Origin: Clostridia bacterium
Lineage (GTDB): Bacteria > Bacillota > Clostridia > Lachnospirales > Lachnospiraceae
NCBI GenBank assembly: GCA_910575625.1
Contig: CAJTFD010000001.1
Span: 301,573-365,572 of the forward strand
Reading direction: 5' to 3'
DNA length: 64,000 nt
The notes under the pieces are model-generated. The model searched no databases. It saw only the letters and a list, made by a program, of their open reading frames with translations, and was not told where the DNA came from. Positions 1-8,199 of the stretch are shown in pieces (the first letter of the stretch is position 1; every line of letters starts with the position of its first letter). Position numbers and translations under genes: made by a program.

Positions 1-241
1 CAAAATCTGCTTTCTTATATGCTTTTTCCGAATCTAACGTAGCAATTAAATCCAAATCTTTTGTTGAAAGATATTCTTCTATCTCTTTGTCAACAATTGG
101 AGATTTTTTCTCGTTAATTAATTTAACTCTTTCGGGAACAATATCTACTGCATATACTTTATGATATTGAGATAATAATACAGCAATCGAAAGACCTACA
201 TAGCCCGTGCCTGCAACAGCAATACAATATTTTTTATCCAT
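1..241 (-). CDS. ugd: UDP-glucose 6-dehydrogenase, N-terminal fragment (window edge)
   Basis: This is the first 80 residues of a nucleotide-sugar dehydrogenase that runs off the left edge of the window. The start is an ATG at 241, preceded by a TTGGAG ribosome binding site. The N-terminus carries the Rossmann dinucleotide motif GTGYVGLS (residues 11-18) and the family block KSPIVDKEIEEYL. Known family members oxidise UDP-glucose to UDP-glucuronate with NAD, supplying uronic acid for capsules or teichuronic acid. It is the last visible gene of the AT-rich glycan island and suggests the polymer is acidic. UDP-N-acetylmannosamine dehydrogenase is a relative, but the N-terminal wording favours UDP-glucose dehydrogenase. 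Confidence 0.85.
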   Translation of the reverse strand, partial: MDKKYCIAVAGTGYVGLSIAVLLSQYHKVYAVDIVPERVKLINEKKSPIVDKEIEEYLSTKDLDLIATLDSEKAYKKADF

Positions 242-322
242 TTTTGCAAATCTCCAAAATTATCTGAACATAGAATAATTAATCACCTTTTCAATATAGT
301 TGTAAACCTATATAGCAATCTA

Positions 323-1291
323 TTAAAGGGCAACATATGACTCATTACTTTTGCAAGAATAAATCACATTATTCACACAAGACCCTTCATCCCCAAAATG
401 TACCTTTGAACCTATGCAAATTTCTACCATTGTAAAAAGTTTTACTAAATTTTTTCGTTTGAATTCCCAGTCTTTCGCATTAAAGTCCTTATTATAATAT
501 CCTCGCTCATTTTTCCCTGTTAAAGTATATATATTCCAATCTGGTTTCTTCTTCATCATTTCCTGCACATTACTGTAATCATCTGTAAAAACAAAAATAT
601 TTTTTATTTTATCAATCAAAGACATTTCTTCTATTCTGCGTAAACAATAATCTACAGATAACAATTTACCTGTTTCTTGGATTTTATCACCTCCTCTGAT
701 ATGAACAGAAATATAATTTTCCGGCAAATTTAAATTATCCACAAGTCCATACATTTCGTTCCAAGTTTCTTTATTATATCTCATGGCCAATTTCTTTAAT
801 TTTGCATACTCTTTTCTCACATTCCCATTAATCGACATAAGTTCCCACTCAATATATGTTTTTTTAAAATCATCCCCAATAAATATATCAAAAAAATCTT
901 GTGTAGTATATTGAACCCCTGTTATTTTTTTTAGAAACTTGTTTAAATTTCTTTGTAAATAAACCTTCCATTTATTCCCATTAAAGCTTCTAGTATTAGC
1001 AAACTTATTTAAAAAGCAATGATTTTCTTCACAAAAAGAATCAAAAAACTCATTCCACCCCCCACCTTTTTTTGTAAAATTTGCATCATCCGCGAATAAT
1101 ATAAATTTAATTTTTTTGAAATAAGAATATAGCATGGCTTCCATCATTCCACCTATTTCTGAATAAAAACCAGCTCCAACACCAATATGAAAGATAAATG
1201 CTTCATTATATAAAGTTTGTTCTTTTATATAATCATCTTTCAGTCTTCTAAACGCTTCATCAGGAATCCTTTCTAGCGCAAATTTTTTCAC
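323..1291 (-). CDS. Fucosyltransferase-like glycosyltransferase
   Basis: This 322-residue soluble protein begins at a GTG with a strong GAGGAG site 8 nt upstream. Around residue 195 it has YISVHIRGGDK, which resembles the HxRRxD-type GDP-fucose binding motif of alpha-1,2/1,6-fucosyltransferases and NodZ-like proteins. FVFTDD and the late KLFTMVEICIGS block fit the same fold. The likely donor is GDP-fucose, which the gmd-fcl genes of this window could supply; that link is inference. It lies between ugd and a GT2 gene in the AT-rich island. The exact GT family (GT11, GT23 or other) cannot be settled by eye. Confidence 0.6.
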   Translation of the reverse strand: MKKFALERIPDEAFRRLKDDYIKEQTLYNEAFIFHIGVGAGFYSEIGGMMEAMLYSYFKKIKFILFADDANFTKKGGGWNEFFDSFCEENHCFLNKFANTRSFNGNKWKVYLQRNLNKFLKKITGVQYTTQDFFDIFIGDDFKKTYIEWELMSINGNVRKEYAKLKKLAMRYNKETWNEMYGLVDNLNLPENYISVHIRGGDKIQETGKLLSVDYCLRRIEEMSLIDKIKNIFVFTDDYSNVQEMMKKKPDWNIYTLTGKNERGYYNKDFNAKDWEFKRKNLVKLFTMVEICIGSKVHFGDEGSCVNNVIYSCKSNESYVAL

Positions 1292-1398
1292 TTTTGCATC
1301 TCCTCTACAGCAAAATCCTCTTTAACAATATATAGTTTTAAGTAAACTTATTATTTTGTGTTTATTTGTTTACTTCTACTTTTTCTACTTTCATCCTT

Positions 1399-2304
1399 CT
1401 AACATTTATACAGAATCTTTTTTAATTTTCTCTTTACCTTTTTATCCAACGTATCACTATTTTTTTTCCAAAATTCTCTCACTATTTTCTTATCAATAGA
1501 AAGTTCTTCAAATTTATATTTATCTATCCCTTTCGCCAACACTGTATCAAAAGATTTATCATTCCCACAATGAATTCCTGTCCCATCACGTCCTTTATTC
1601 TCCACTAATGATTCTTTTGGATAAACAGTAAACATATTTAAATTACTCTGAGCAAAAGTCCATCGAATTCCCCAAGAATCTATCTTACCCTCCATTTGCC
1701 TTTTTAGCATTGGAGTCAAATCATTTCCTCCTCTATTGAATTTCTTAATCCATTTCTTATCCTGGATAAAATCATCATAATTCTTAACATCCCAATCTAC
1801 TTTTTCCCAACGATCCTTCCAAGTCCCCCATCCCCAACTACTTCCTCTATATCCTAAATATACATCGTATGGATAATTAATTAAACTTTTCATCGGAAAT
1901 GAGTAACCGCTAATAGACCATATATGACTACTTCGCCCATAAAAATTCAATGCCTTATTCATATATTCTAAAAAAAAATCTGACACAACCAAATCATCTT
2001 CTAATACAATTACACTTCCATATTTTTCTATTATTTGCGTAACACCATCTATGACGGATCGAGCTAATCCTTGGTTTTTTTTTGCTTCTATAATAGTTAC
2101 TTGTTTGAAATTTCTTTGCCAATCTACTTGATGAATATATTGACGTACAGAAACAACTTCTTTTTGTTCTTCCAAATCCTTGCCAGCATCAGAAAAAATA
2201 AATAAATCTGTTTTTTTTGATATTGTGTTTGCTGAAAGTGATGTAAGCATTTGCTTTGTATGTTCTAATCTTTTATAAACAAATAAAATAACAGGAATAG
2301 CCAT
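1399..2304 (-). CDS. Glycosyltransferase, GT2-like (GT-A fold)
   Basis: The product is 301 residues, with an ATG start preceded by GGGGGAG. The N-terminus (IPVILFVYKRLEHTKQMLTSL) and the acidic metal/nucleotide-sugar site VLEDDLVVS near residues 99-107 identify a GT-A fold transferase of the kind found in capsule clusters. The aromatic block GSSWGWGTWKDRW is typical of this subgroup. It probably adds one sugar of the repeat unit at the cytoplasmic membrane face. Acceptor and donor cannot be read from sequence. Neighbours on both sides are other polysaccharide genes on the same strand, separated by short gaps. Confidence 0.75.
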   Translation of the reverse strand: MAIPVILFVYKRLEHTKQMLTSLSANTISKKTDLFIFSDAGKDLEEQKEVVSVRQYIHQVDWQRNFKQVTIIEAKKNQGLARSVIDGVTQIIEKYGSVIVLEDDLVVSDFFLEYMNKALNFYGRSSHIWSISGYSFPMKSLINYPYDVYLGYRGSSWGWGTWKDRWEKVDWDVKNYDDFIQDKKWIKKFNRGGNDLTPMLKRQMEGKIDSWGIRWTFAQSNLNMFTVYPKESLVENKGRDGTGIHCGNDKSFDTVLAKGIDKYKFEELSIDKKIVREFWKKNSDTLDKKVKRKLKKILYKC

Positions 2305-2339
2305 TTACTCCCCCTTACATATAGTTTCACAATACTTCC

Positions 2340-3239
2340 TTACGCTTTTCGTTCTATTTTCTCTACTGCAATATAATAATATTTGATTTTACCCCCTTCA
2401 GATTCTGCATAAGAACACAATTGTTCTAATTTTTTTCGATCGCTAATTCCAATATTCATTAAAAAATGGCCAAAATTATCATATATATTTAAATCAGTAT
2501 ATACTCCACATTCTTCTAAACAATCAAAAATCTCCATTGGATCATCAAAAGCTTTTCTTAATTGCGTAGGTACCCATTGTAAAAATAATGCAGGATGGTA
2601 GTGTTCTAAAACGTATTTTGTTCCTTTTAATATTTTAATTTCAAAACCATCTGCACCTAATTTTATAAAATTAGGTTGAAATCCTTTTTTCAAAATCAAT
2701 TCATCTACTGTCCGTATTTTAAATTCTTTTTCTACACCTTCTTCACCAAATTCCAATCTACCTGTCCCTGTTTTTTCTACTAATTTACAACTAGTATTTT
2801 TATTTTCACTTCCCAAATAAGTCTCTATCACATCATATTTATATCCCTTATTTTGCAAATTCATTTTAATAAACTTACTATATTTTTTATTTCCTTCCAC
2901 TAACAGATAGTTGGCATCTTTTATGCCTATTTCTATTACACTATCCCCTATATTAGCACCAATATCCAAGCAATTCAAATTGCCATTTTTACTCTTTACA
3001 GCACCCGCAAACGACCGTAAATTACTCATAAATTTCGGATTATATTTCTTATACATCGGTAATTCATGTGAAAATGGCATATACATTTTATTTCCATCAG
3101 AAAAAACTACATAAACAAAAGGATCTACTTTTTTTAAAAGACCCTTTCTTAATTTACTAAAAATTTTTTCACTTAAAGATCCTTGGTTTGATAGAATTTG
3201 TTTATTATATATGAAACCACAAAATTTGTTCACCCTCAT
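2340..3239 (-). CDS. FkbM-family SAM-dependent methyltransferase
   Basis: The protein is 299 residues, with an ATG start and AGGAG upstream. The SAM-binding motif I reads CLDIGANIGD (about residue 94), followed by LLVEGNKKYSKFI (the acidic residue after strand 2) and the FkbM signature region FIKLGADGFEIKILKG. In typical FkbM proteins that region reads IKIDVEGFE, so the usual Asp is Gly here. Family members O-methylate sugars, which caps or decorates glycans. It lies between a GT2 gene and the IS200 remnant. A second FkbM-type gene sits at 5204-6178. Confidence 0.75.
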   Translation of the reverse strand: MRVNKFCGFIYNKQILSNQGSLSEKIFSKLRKGLLKKVDPFVYVVFSDGNKMYMPFSHELPMYKKYNPKFMSNLRSFAGAVKSKNGNLNCLDIGANIGDSVIEIGIKDANYLLVEGNKKYSKFIKMNLQNKGYKYDVIETYLGSENKNTSCKLVEKTGTGRLEFGEEGVEKEFKIRTVDELILKKGFQPNFIKLGADGFEIKILKGTKYVLEHYHPALFLQWVPTQLRKAFDDPMEIFDCLEECGVYTDLNIYDNFGHFLMNIGISDRKKLEQLCSYAESEGGKIKYYYIAVEKIERKA

Positions 3240-3282
3240 TCTTAATATATCTCCTAAAAAGTAATTTAATCACTTTATAACT

Positions 3283-3312
3283 GAACCACTACCGGCTAAA
3301 GCCGGTAGGTTC
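3283..3312 (-). repeat. IS200 right-end subterminal hairpin
   Basis: An imperfect palindrome: GAAC, bulged CA, CTACCGGC, loop TAAA, GCCGGTAG, GTTC. That is 12 paired positions with a 2-nt bulge. Bulged hairpins of this kind are what TnpA recognises in single-stranded ends of IS200/IS605 elements. Confidence 0.75.
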
Positions 3313-3373
3313 GGTATGCTGCTGAAGCAGCCTAAAGCTGTCTCCGTTCATAGTTATCCCTTACACGTTTCTT

Positions 3374-3809
3374 TTATCCTATCTCGAAGTTATCGGAGTT
3401 GTTCTTTTCTTGCAGATCTTGGTTCTTGATATACTCTTTGATCACATCATCCGTTACACATTCCACTGCTCGCCACAAAATATCCCCTCGCCCATATATG
3501 CCGTCCCCAGAATTGTTTGTTCGATCCTTTATATTCCATCTGCAATTTTCGTGGAGTGTTTCCTTTTAGATATTGCACTAACTTACTGGCTGACAGATGC
3601 GGCGGCACGGATACCAGCAAATGGATATGGTCACTCCCAACATGTCCCGCTAATATCTCCACTTCATTGCTCTGACATATCATCCTGATGAGTTCCCTGG
3701 TCCTTAAGGCTATCTTTCCTGTGATCACTGGCTTTCGATATTTCGTTATCCATACCAGATGGTATTTGATATCATACGTGCAATGTGACGACTTTCTATG
3801 ATCCTCCAT
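3374..3809 (-). pseudogene. tnpA: IS200 Y1 transposase, frameshifted before the catalytic tyrosine
   Basis: The open frame (3447-3809, 120 residues) has the HUH motif DHIHLLV (His61, His63), the N-terminal SSHCTYDIKYHLVW block and the WARGYFVASSG segment. After SSG the frame runs into a stop (MCNG). In the next frame, from about 3460 down to a stop at 3374, the expected C-terminal helix continues as VTDDVIKEYIKNQ. The Tyr in EYIKNQ is the position of the catalytic Y1 nucleophile. One extra base near 3456-3463 explains the break. Without the tyrosine the protein should not cut DNA. A sequencing error is the alternative. Confidence 0.8.
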
Positions 3810-3881
3810 ATATTTTCACCTCAAGTTTAGTATCTCTATCTTTTATTTATCCTAAACCTGAAGCTATGGGGCTGACCTAAA

Positions 3882-3911
3882 GGTTTCGCCTTAAGGCGAG
3901 GGTTTTAACCC
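3882..3911 (-). repeat. IS200 left-end subterminal hairpins
   Basis: Upstream of the transposase, TCGCC, loop TTAA, GGCGA forms a short stem. It is followed by GGGTT and AACCC arms around TT. The position and the companion hairpin at 3283-3312 support these as the other end of the IS200 element. Confidence 0.6.
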
Positions 3912-3979
3912 CCTTATACAGACAATAAGCTCTAACTTTACAATAACAAACACAAATTAAAAGTATTTTTAATAATAAC

Positions 3980-5185
3980 TCAATAATTATTAATAACCAC
4001 TTCCAACATAGATTTATAAAATCCCCCCAAAATGGCCGTATTTTCTTCAATTCGTTTTTCTATAAACCCTGTACTAATATTCTGTTCTCTTTTTTCTAAA
4101 ACCTTAACCATTTCGTTTTTTAAACTTTGATAATTTTGAACCTTAAAATATGTCACATCTTTACACCTTTTCGCTTCCTTATTGACTGGAATATCTGATA
4201 AAATACAAGATACGCCTATACTAATAGCATCATAAGTTGAACATCCTCCTGGATCTCCTTCTAATAAAGTAGGTTGAATAAGGGCTATAGAATGTTTCAT
4301 AATTTCTATTTGATCACATTTAGGAATATAGCCTAGAAAATGAATGAATTCTTCCATACGCATTTCACATACTTTATTTAACAAAGATTTACAGTAATCT
4401 TCATTTCTATAATCATCCATTTTTCCAGTACAAACAATATGAATATTTTGATACATGGTCAATTGATGCAAAGCCTTTAATGCCTCAAATGCAGTTAAGT
4501 GCGACTTATGCATCCAAAATTGATTAGAAATAATAAAATACTTTTCCGGCAAATGATATTTTTCAATATCAACATTAGAAGTATTTATATATTCCTTTGC
4601 CGCAATAGGAGCAAAAGGCGTAACAAACAACTCGCTTTTTCTTCCTGGGAAAAATTTATATATGTCTTCTTTCACCGTATTTGAGGTAACTAAAATATAT
4701 TTTGAATAATTTAATTGATCCTGGCGAACTAAGATTCTTTTATTGATTTCTTTGTCTGAAAAAAAATCTGGAAAGTAATGCTCTTGTAAATCTGGAATAT
4801 ATCCAATCCATGGTGTCCTTAGTTTAGGAAAAGCATTGCTTAAAACTGGAAGAACAACATCGATTCCATTTCGAATACAAAACCTATCCAACCTTTCCCC
4901 CTTATATCTTTCTAATTTTTGGGGGATTTTATTATAAAACATGATGGGTATTTCAGGACACCTATCGGAAAATGTTTCAATTGCTTTATCTATCCTTTCT
5001 TTTTCTAAAACAATATTCTTCCGAAACATTTTTCTTAATAACAACATTCCAGAAGAATATCGGGGTAATATAAGAATGCATTGAAATTCATTATATCTAT
5101 TAATTACTTTAGCAATATTAACTAAAAAATCAAGCCCACCATCCCAGGAACACATGCCTTCTCCAATAAATGCGACTTTCTTCAC
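3980..5185 (-). CDS. Glycosyltransferase, GT4 family (GT-B fold)
   Basis: The likely start is the GTG at 5185, because GAGAGAGG lies 8 nt upstream. A longer frame opening with TTG at 5203 has no such site. The protein (401 residues) begins KKVAFIGEGMCSWDGG and ends in a GT4-type nucleotide-sugar site, with LIQPTLLEGDPGGCSTYDAISIG carrying the EX7E-like acidic pair. Retaining GT4 enzymes build polysaccharide repeat units on a lipid carrier. Its ribosome binding site overlaps the stop of the upstream methyltransferase gene, so the two are probably translationally coupled. The IS200 remnant lies immediately downstream. Confidence 0.75.
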   Translation of the reverse strand: MKKVAFIGEGMCSWDGGLDFLVNIAKVINRYNEFQCILILPRYSSGMLLLRKMFRKNIVLEKERIDKAIETFSDRCPEIPIMFYNKIPQKLERYKGERLDRFCIRNGIDVVLPVLSNAFPKLRTPWIGYIPDLQEHYFPDFFSDKEINKRILVRQDQLNYSKYILVTSNTVKEDIYKFFPGRKSELFVTPFAPIAAKEYINTSNVDIEKYHLPEKYFIISNQFWMHKSHLTAFEALKALHQLTMYQNIHIVCTGKMDDYRNEDYCKSLLNKVCEMRMEEFIHFLGYIPKCDQIEIMKHSIALIQPTLLEGDPGGCSTYDAISIGVSCILSDIPVNKEAKRCKDVTYFKVQNYQSLKNEMVKVLEKREQNISTGFIEKRIEENTAILGGFYKSMLEVVINNY

Positions 5186-5203
5186 TTCATAATCCTCTCT
5201 CAA

Positions 5204-6178
5204 TCAATGAACAACCGTACGCTTTATCCTCAATACGCCACGCCTAAGCCATGGAGATTGTTGATTTTTATCATAAATATTCGTCATAAACCCTTTCGTA
5301 TTTTCTATTTTATATCCACCAATTTCTGTAAAAAAATCCCGAATCTCATTCTCATCATTTTGATTATGATACGCACAAATATAACCAGAAAATGATTCCA
5401 CCTTTTCTAGCCATTTTCTTCCACCATGTAAAGCCGCTAGCTCAGCACCCTCAATATCCATTTTCAAAGATACGCTTTCATCATATCTAATTGAATATTT
5501 CTCCCTTATTGTATCTAATGTTATAGATGTATCAGTATCTATATCACCCAAACATTTATTTACTATATATACCTTATTTTTCCATGGTAAAAAAGTCTTA
5601 TTCATAGCTCTTATCCATTCCTTTTCCGGCTCCAAAATAATAGTATGCGCAAAATTATTAACATGATCTAATGCAAAATAACCTTCCGCTCCCCCTGCAT
5701 CAATTAACCAATCACCGCCTATTTTTTCATTTTTTTCTAAATATTTATGTGGACTCTTTTCATGCTCCTGATTCAATATTGATTTATAATAACTAAGCGC
5801 ATCCACCCAATTTTTAAATTTTTCATTTAAATAAAGTTTATATCCATTTCTTATCGCATAATATAAATTATTATCACAATCATATTTAATATCAAAAATA
5901 TTTTTCCCAATATAAAAATCAGGAAAACTATATGGAAAAATTCCAGTGATACCGTATCTATATATGTACCGAATAACTTCTTTTATCTGCGAATCCTGCG
6001 TCTCTTTGTATTCCGACAAAATATTTTTTTCAAGTTTTTTTATTCTTTTCTGCAGTTCACCAGAATATCCTAATTTTCCACGAGCATATACAAATGAATT
6101 TGGCATTATTTTTCTCACTGTCAGAAAATAAGTTTTTCTAACAAATTCTCTTACTATATATTTTAAATTAACAATCAT
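5204..6178 (-). CDS. FkbM-family SAM-dependent methyltransferase
   Basis: The product is 324 residues, ATG start with AAGGTG upstream. The N-terminal 150 residues are unlike the short FkbM proteins and may be an acceptor-binding region. The C-terminal half has motif I WLIDAGGAEGYFALDHV, the acidic TIILEPEKEW and the diagnostic SLKMDIEGAELAAL, with the conserved Asp-Glu intact, unlike the gene at 2340-3239. It presumably O-methylates a sugar of the same polymer. Its stop codon is within the translation start region of the next gene. Confidence 0.75.
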   Translation of the reverse strand: MIVNLKYIVREFVRKTYFLTVRKIMPNSFVYARGKLGYSGELQKRIKKLEKNILSEYKETQDSQIKEVIRYIYRYGITGIFPYSFPDFYIGKNIFDIKYDCDNNLYYAIRNGYKLYLNEKFKNWVDALSYYKSILNQEHEKSPHKYLEKNEKIGGDWLIDAGGAEGYFALDHVNNFAHTIILEPEKEWIRAMNKTFLPWKNKVYIVNKCLGDIDTDTSITLDTIREKYSIRYDESVSLKMDIEGAELAALHGGRKWLEKVESFSGYICAYHNQNDENEIRDFFTEIGGYKIENTKGFMTNIYDKNQQSPWLRRGVLRIKRTVVH

Positions 6179-6182
6179 AAAT

Positions 6183-7328
6183 TTACACCTTACTAACTTT
6201 TATTTTCTCATAAAACAATCGAATTATTTCACAAATATAGCTAATCTGCTCGTCTGTTAAACCCGGCCAGCTAGGTAAATTAATACCATGCCATCCTAAA
6301 TATTCAGCTATAGGAAAATATTGGAATTTATCTGAATAAATTGGCATTGTATGAATGGGATAAAAAGTTGGTCTAGTTTCAATTCCATTTTTAGCAAGAT
6401 AATTTCTCAATAAATCTCTATCTTTCAAATCATCTACAAGAATAGAGCACATCCAAAAGGTATGCAATACATTTCCTACCGGTTCATGCGTTTTCACAGG
6501 CAAGTTTTTTAAATAAGAAGAGTACATTCGTCCAATTTGAATTTTCCTTTCAATAAAGGTATCTATCTGTTGTAATTGTGCTACTCCAATTGCTGCACAT
6601 ATATTTGTCATTCTAAAATTATAGCCTATTATATCATGCCAATACTCTCTATTTTTTGCTAACCCCTGCGATTTTAAACGCCCCATCCTTTCATAAAGAG
6701 TAGCATTATTTGTTAGAACCATTCCTCCTTCCCCACAAGTAATCGTCTTATTTCCAAAAAAACTAAAACATGCAACTTCTCCGTATGTTCCAACTTTCTT
6801 TTCTCCATATTTAGATCCAATAGCCTCAGCACAATCCTCAATTAAAAATAACTCATTTTCCTTTGCAATTTTCGCTATTGTCTCTATTTCGCATGGGTGG
6901 CCATATAGATGAACTGCTATAATTGCCTTTGTTTTTGGTGTAATGTTTTTTTTAATCTCTTCCGGATCCATTTGCCAACTCTCCAATTTTGAATCTACAA
7001 AAATTGGAGTAGCATTTACATACTTGATGACATTCACAGACGCAATATAGGTAAATGTAGGTACAATTATCTCATCCCCTTCTCCAATACCTAACGCCAA
7101 TAATGCCAAATGTAATGCAACCGTTCCATTTGTTACTGCCGCTCCATATTGAGTACCTATATAATCGGAAAATTTTCTTTCAAATTCTTCTACATATTTT
7201 CCTTTAGAAGAAATCCATGTCGAATCTAAACAATCCATCACATATTCTTTTTCATTTCCATTTAAACTTGGTTGATAAATCGGTATACTTTCCATTTGTA
7301 TTAATTTACATGATATACCTATAATCAT
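6183..7328 (-). CDS. DegT/DnrJ/EryC1-family sugar aminotransferase, GDP-perosamine-synthase-like
   Basis: The 381-residue protein is a PLP-dependent nucleotide-sugar aminotransferase. Residues 15-34 (IPIYQPSLNGNEKEYV, then CLDSTWISSKG) closely match GDP-perosamine synthases (RfbE/Per). The PLP lysine is in CFSFFGNKTITCGEGGM, and IEDCAEAIGSKYG supplies the cofactor-ring Asp. Known enzymes convert GDP-4-keto-6-deoxymannose plus glutamate to GDP-perosamine, and the gmd gene at 16380-17441 makes exactly that substrate. The ATG at 7328 has AAAGGA in place. An internal ATG at 7295 begins the conserved region but lacks a clear site. Other 4-aminotransferases of the family remain possible. Confidence 0.75.
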   Translation of the reverse strand: MIIGISCKLIQMESIPIYQPSLNGNEKEYVMDCLDSTWISSKGKYVEEFERKFSDYIGTQYGAAVTNGTVALHLALLALGIGEGDEIIVPTFTYIASVNVIKYVNATPIFVDSKLESWQMDPEEIKKNITPKTKAIIAVHLYGHPCEIETIAKIAKENELFLIEDCAEAIGSKYGEKKVGTYGEVACFSFFGNKTITCGEGGMVLTNNATLYERMGRLKSQGLAKNREYWHDIIGYNFRMTNICAAIGVAQLQQIDTFIERKIQIGRMYSSYLKNLPVKTHEPVGNVLHTFWMCSILVDDLKDRDLLRNYLAKNGIETRPTFYPIHTMPIYSDKFQYFPIAEYLGWHGINLPSWPGLTDEQISYICEIIRLFYEKIKVSKV

Positions 7329-7377
7329 GTTTTCCTTTCATTTATTTTAATATAATTTCTTGAAGACATAAATTATT

Positions 7378-8199
7378 TCATTTTTTAATTAATATTCGCA
7401 CATATGGAGTAATGGTTCCCTTAATTGCAGCAACCACTCCGAAATTCTTTTTCAAAAAATAAAACCAGGGTCTAAATGGTGCCCCTTTAATGTCCTCTTT
7501 TTTCTTAAGTCTTAATCTTCTAGACAATGAAGTATCCATCCAGGTTCCTTTTGCCGAATTATTTTCACATATACCAACGTATTTTTTAAAAACATATACT
7601 TTATGGCCGTTTTTCTTTATTAATAATCCATAATCAAAATCCCCCAGGGAGTGTGAATAATGTCTATCCATCACACCCACTTGAAGAAAAATAGTCCTAG
7701 GAATCAATACACAGTTTCCATTAAATGTATCAGCCTCTGTTTGCCATTCATCTATATTTAATTTCTCATATCTAATTCCTTTTGTATATTTTATTGCACT
7801 ATAACTCAACATGCCATTTCCATCATGCGTTGCCCCAACAATAACGGCATTATCCTGTTGTGCACTTTGCTCTGCCATCTTTTCAACACATTTTTCAAAA
7901 AAAGTAACATCATCATTAACCAAAAGAATATGATCATAAATTTGCTTGATAGAATCCATCACATATTGCATTCCTACCCTCATCCCAGCAGAATAAAACA
8001 AATTACCAGAACTTCTTAATAAATGAATATCAAACTTGTCTTTCATTTTACTAATAACTTCCTGTGTTCCATCTGAACTGTTATCATCAACCACAACAAA
8101 AACAAACTCACAATTAGGATTTCCCGACACAAGAGTGCGAATACAATTCTCTGTTTTTTCTTTTCTATTATAACACGTAAGTATTACTACTATTTTCAT
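7378..8199 (-). CDS. Glycosyltransferase, GT2 family (rhamnosyltransferase-like)
   Basis: This 273-residue protein opens with MKIVVILTCYNRKEKTENC, followed by the nucleotide-binding VVVDDNSSDGT and the metal-binding LLVNDDVTF. GGWED-like catalytic positions appear as SLGDFDYGLLIKK. It is a short inverting GT2 enzyme without membrane segments, acting at the inner membrane face. The start ATG has GGAG 7 nt upstream, inside the end of the preceding gene; the two reading frames overlap by 32 bp. Donor specificity is unknown. Confidence 0.8.
   Translation of the reverse strand: MKIVVILTCYNRKEKTENCIRTLVSGNPNCEFVFVVVDDNSSDGTQEVISKMKDKFDIHLLRSSGNLFYSAGMRVGMQYVMDSIKQIYDHILLVNDDVTFFEKCVEKMAEQSAQQDNAVIVGATHDGNGMLSYSAIKYTKGIRYEKLNIDEWQTEADTFNGNCVLIPRTIFLQVGVMDRHYSHSLGDFDYGLLIKKNGHKVYVFKKYVGICENNSAKGTWMDTSLSRRLRLKKKEDIKGAPFRPWFYFLKKNFGVVAAIKGTITPYVRILIKK

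Larger units (their letters stand above)
3283..3905 (-). mobile_element. IS200/IS605-type element, decayed
   Basis: A single-gene IS200-like insertion lies between polysaccharide genes. It has a Y1 transposase reading frame at 3374-3809 and subterminal hairpins on both sides: 3283-3312 downstream of the gene and 3882-3911 upstream. IS200/IS605 elements have no inverted terminal repeats and make no target duplications, so the exact cleavage sites cannot be given; the limits are approximate. The transposase is frameshifted, so this copy should not move on its own unless a relative supplies the enzyme. Confidence 0.8.
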
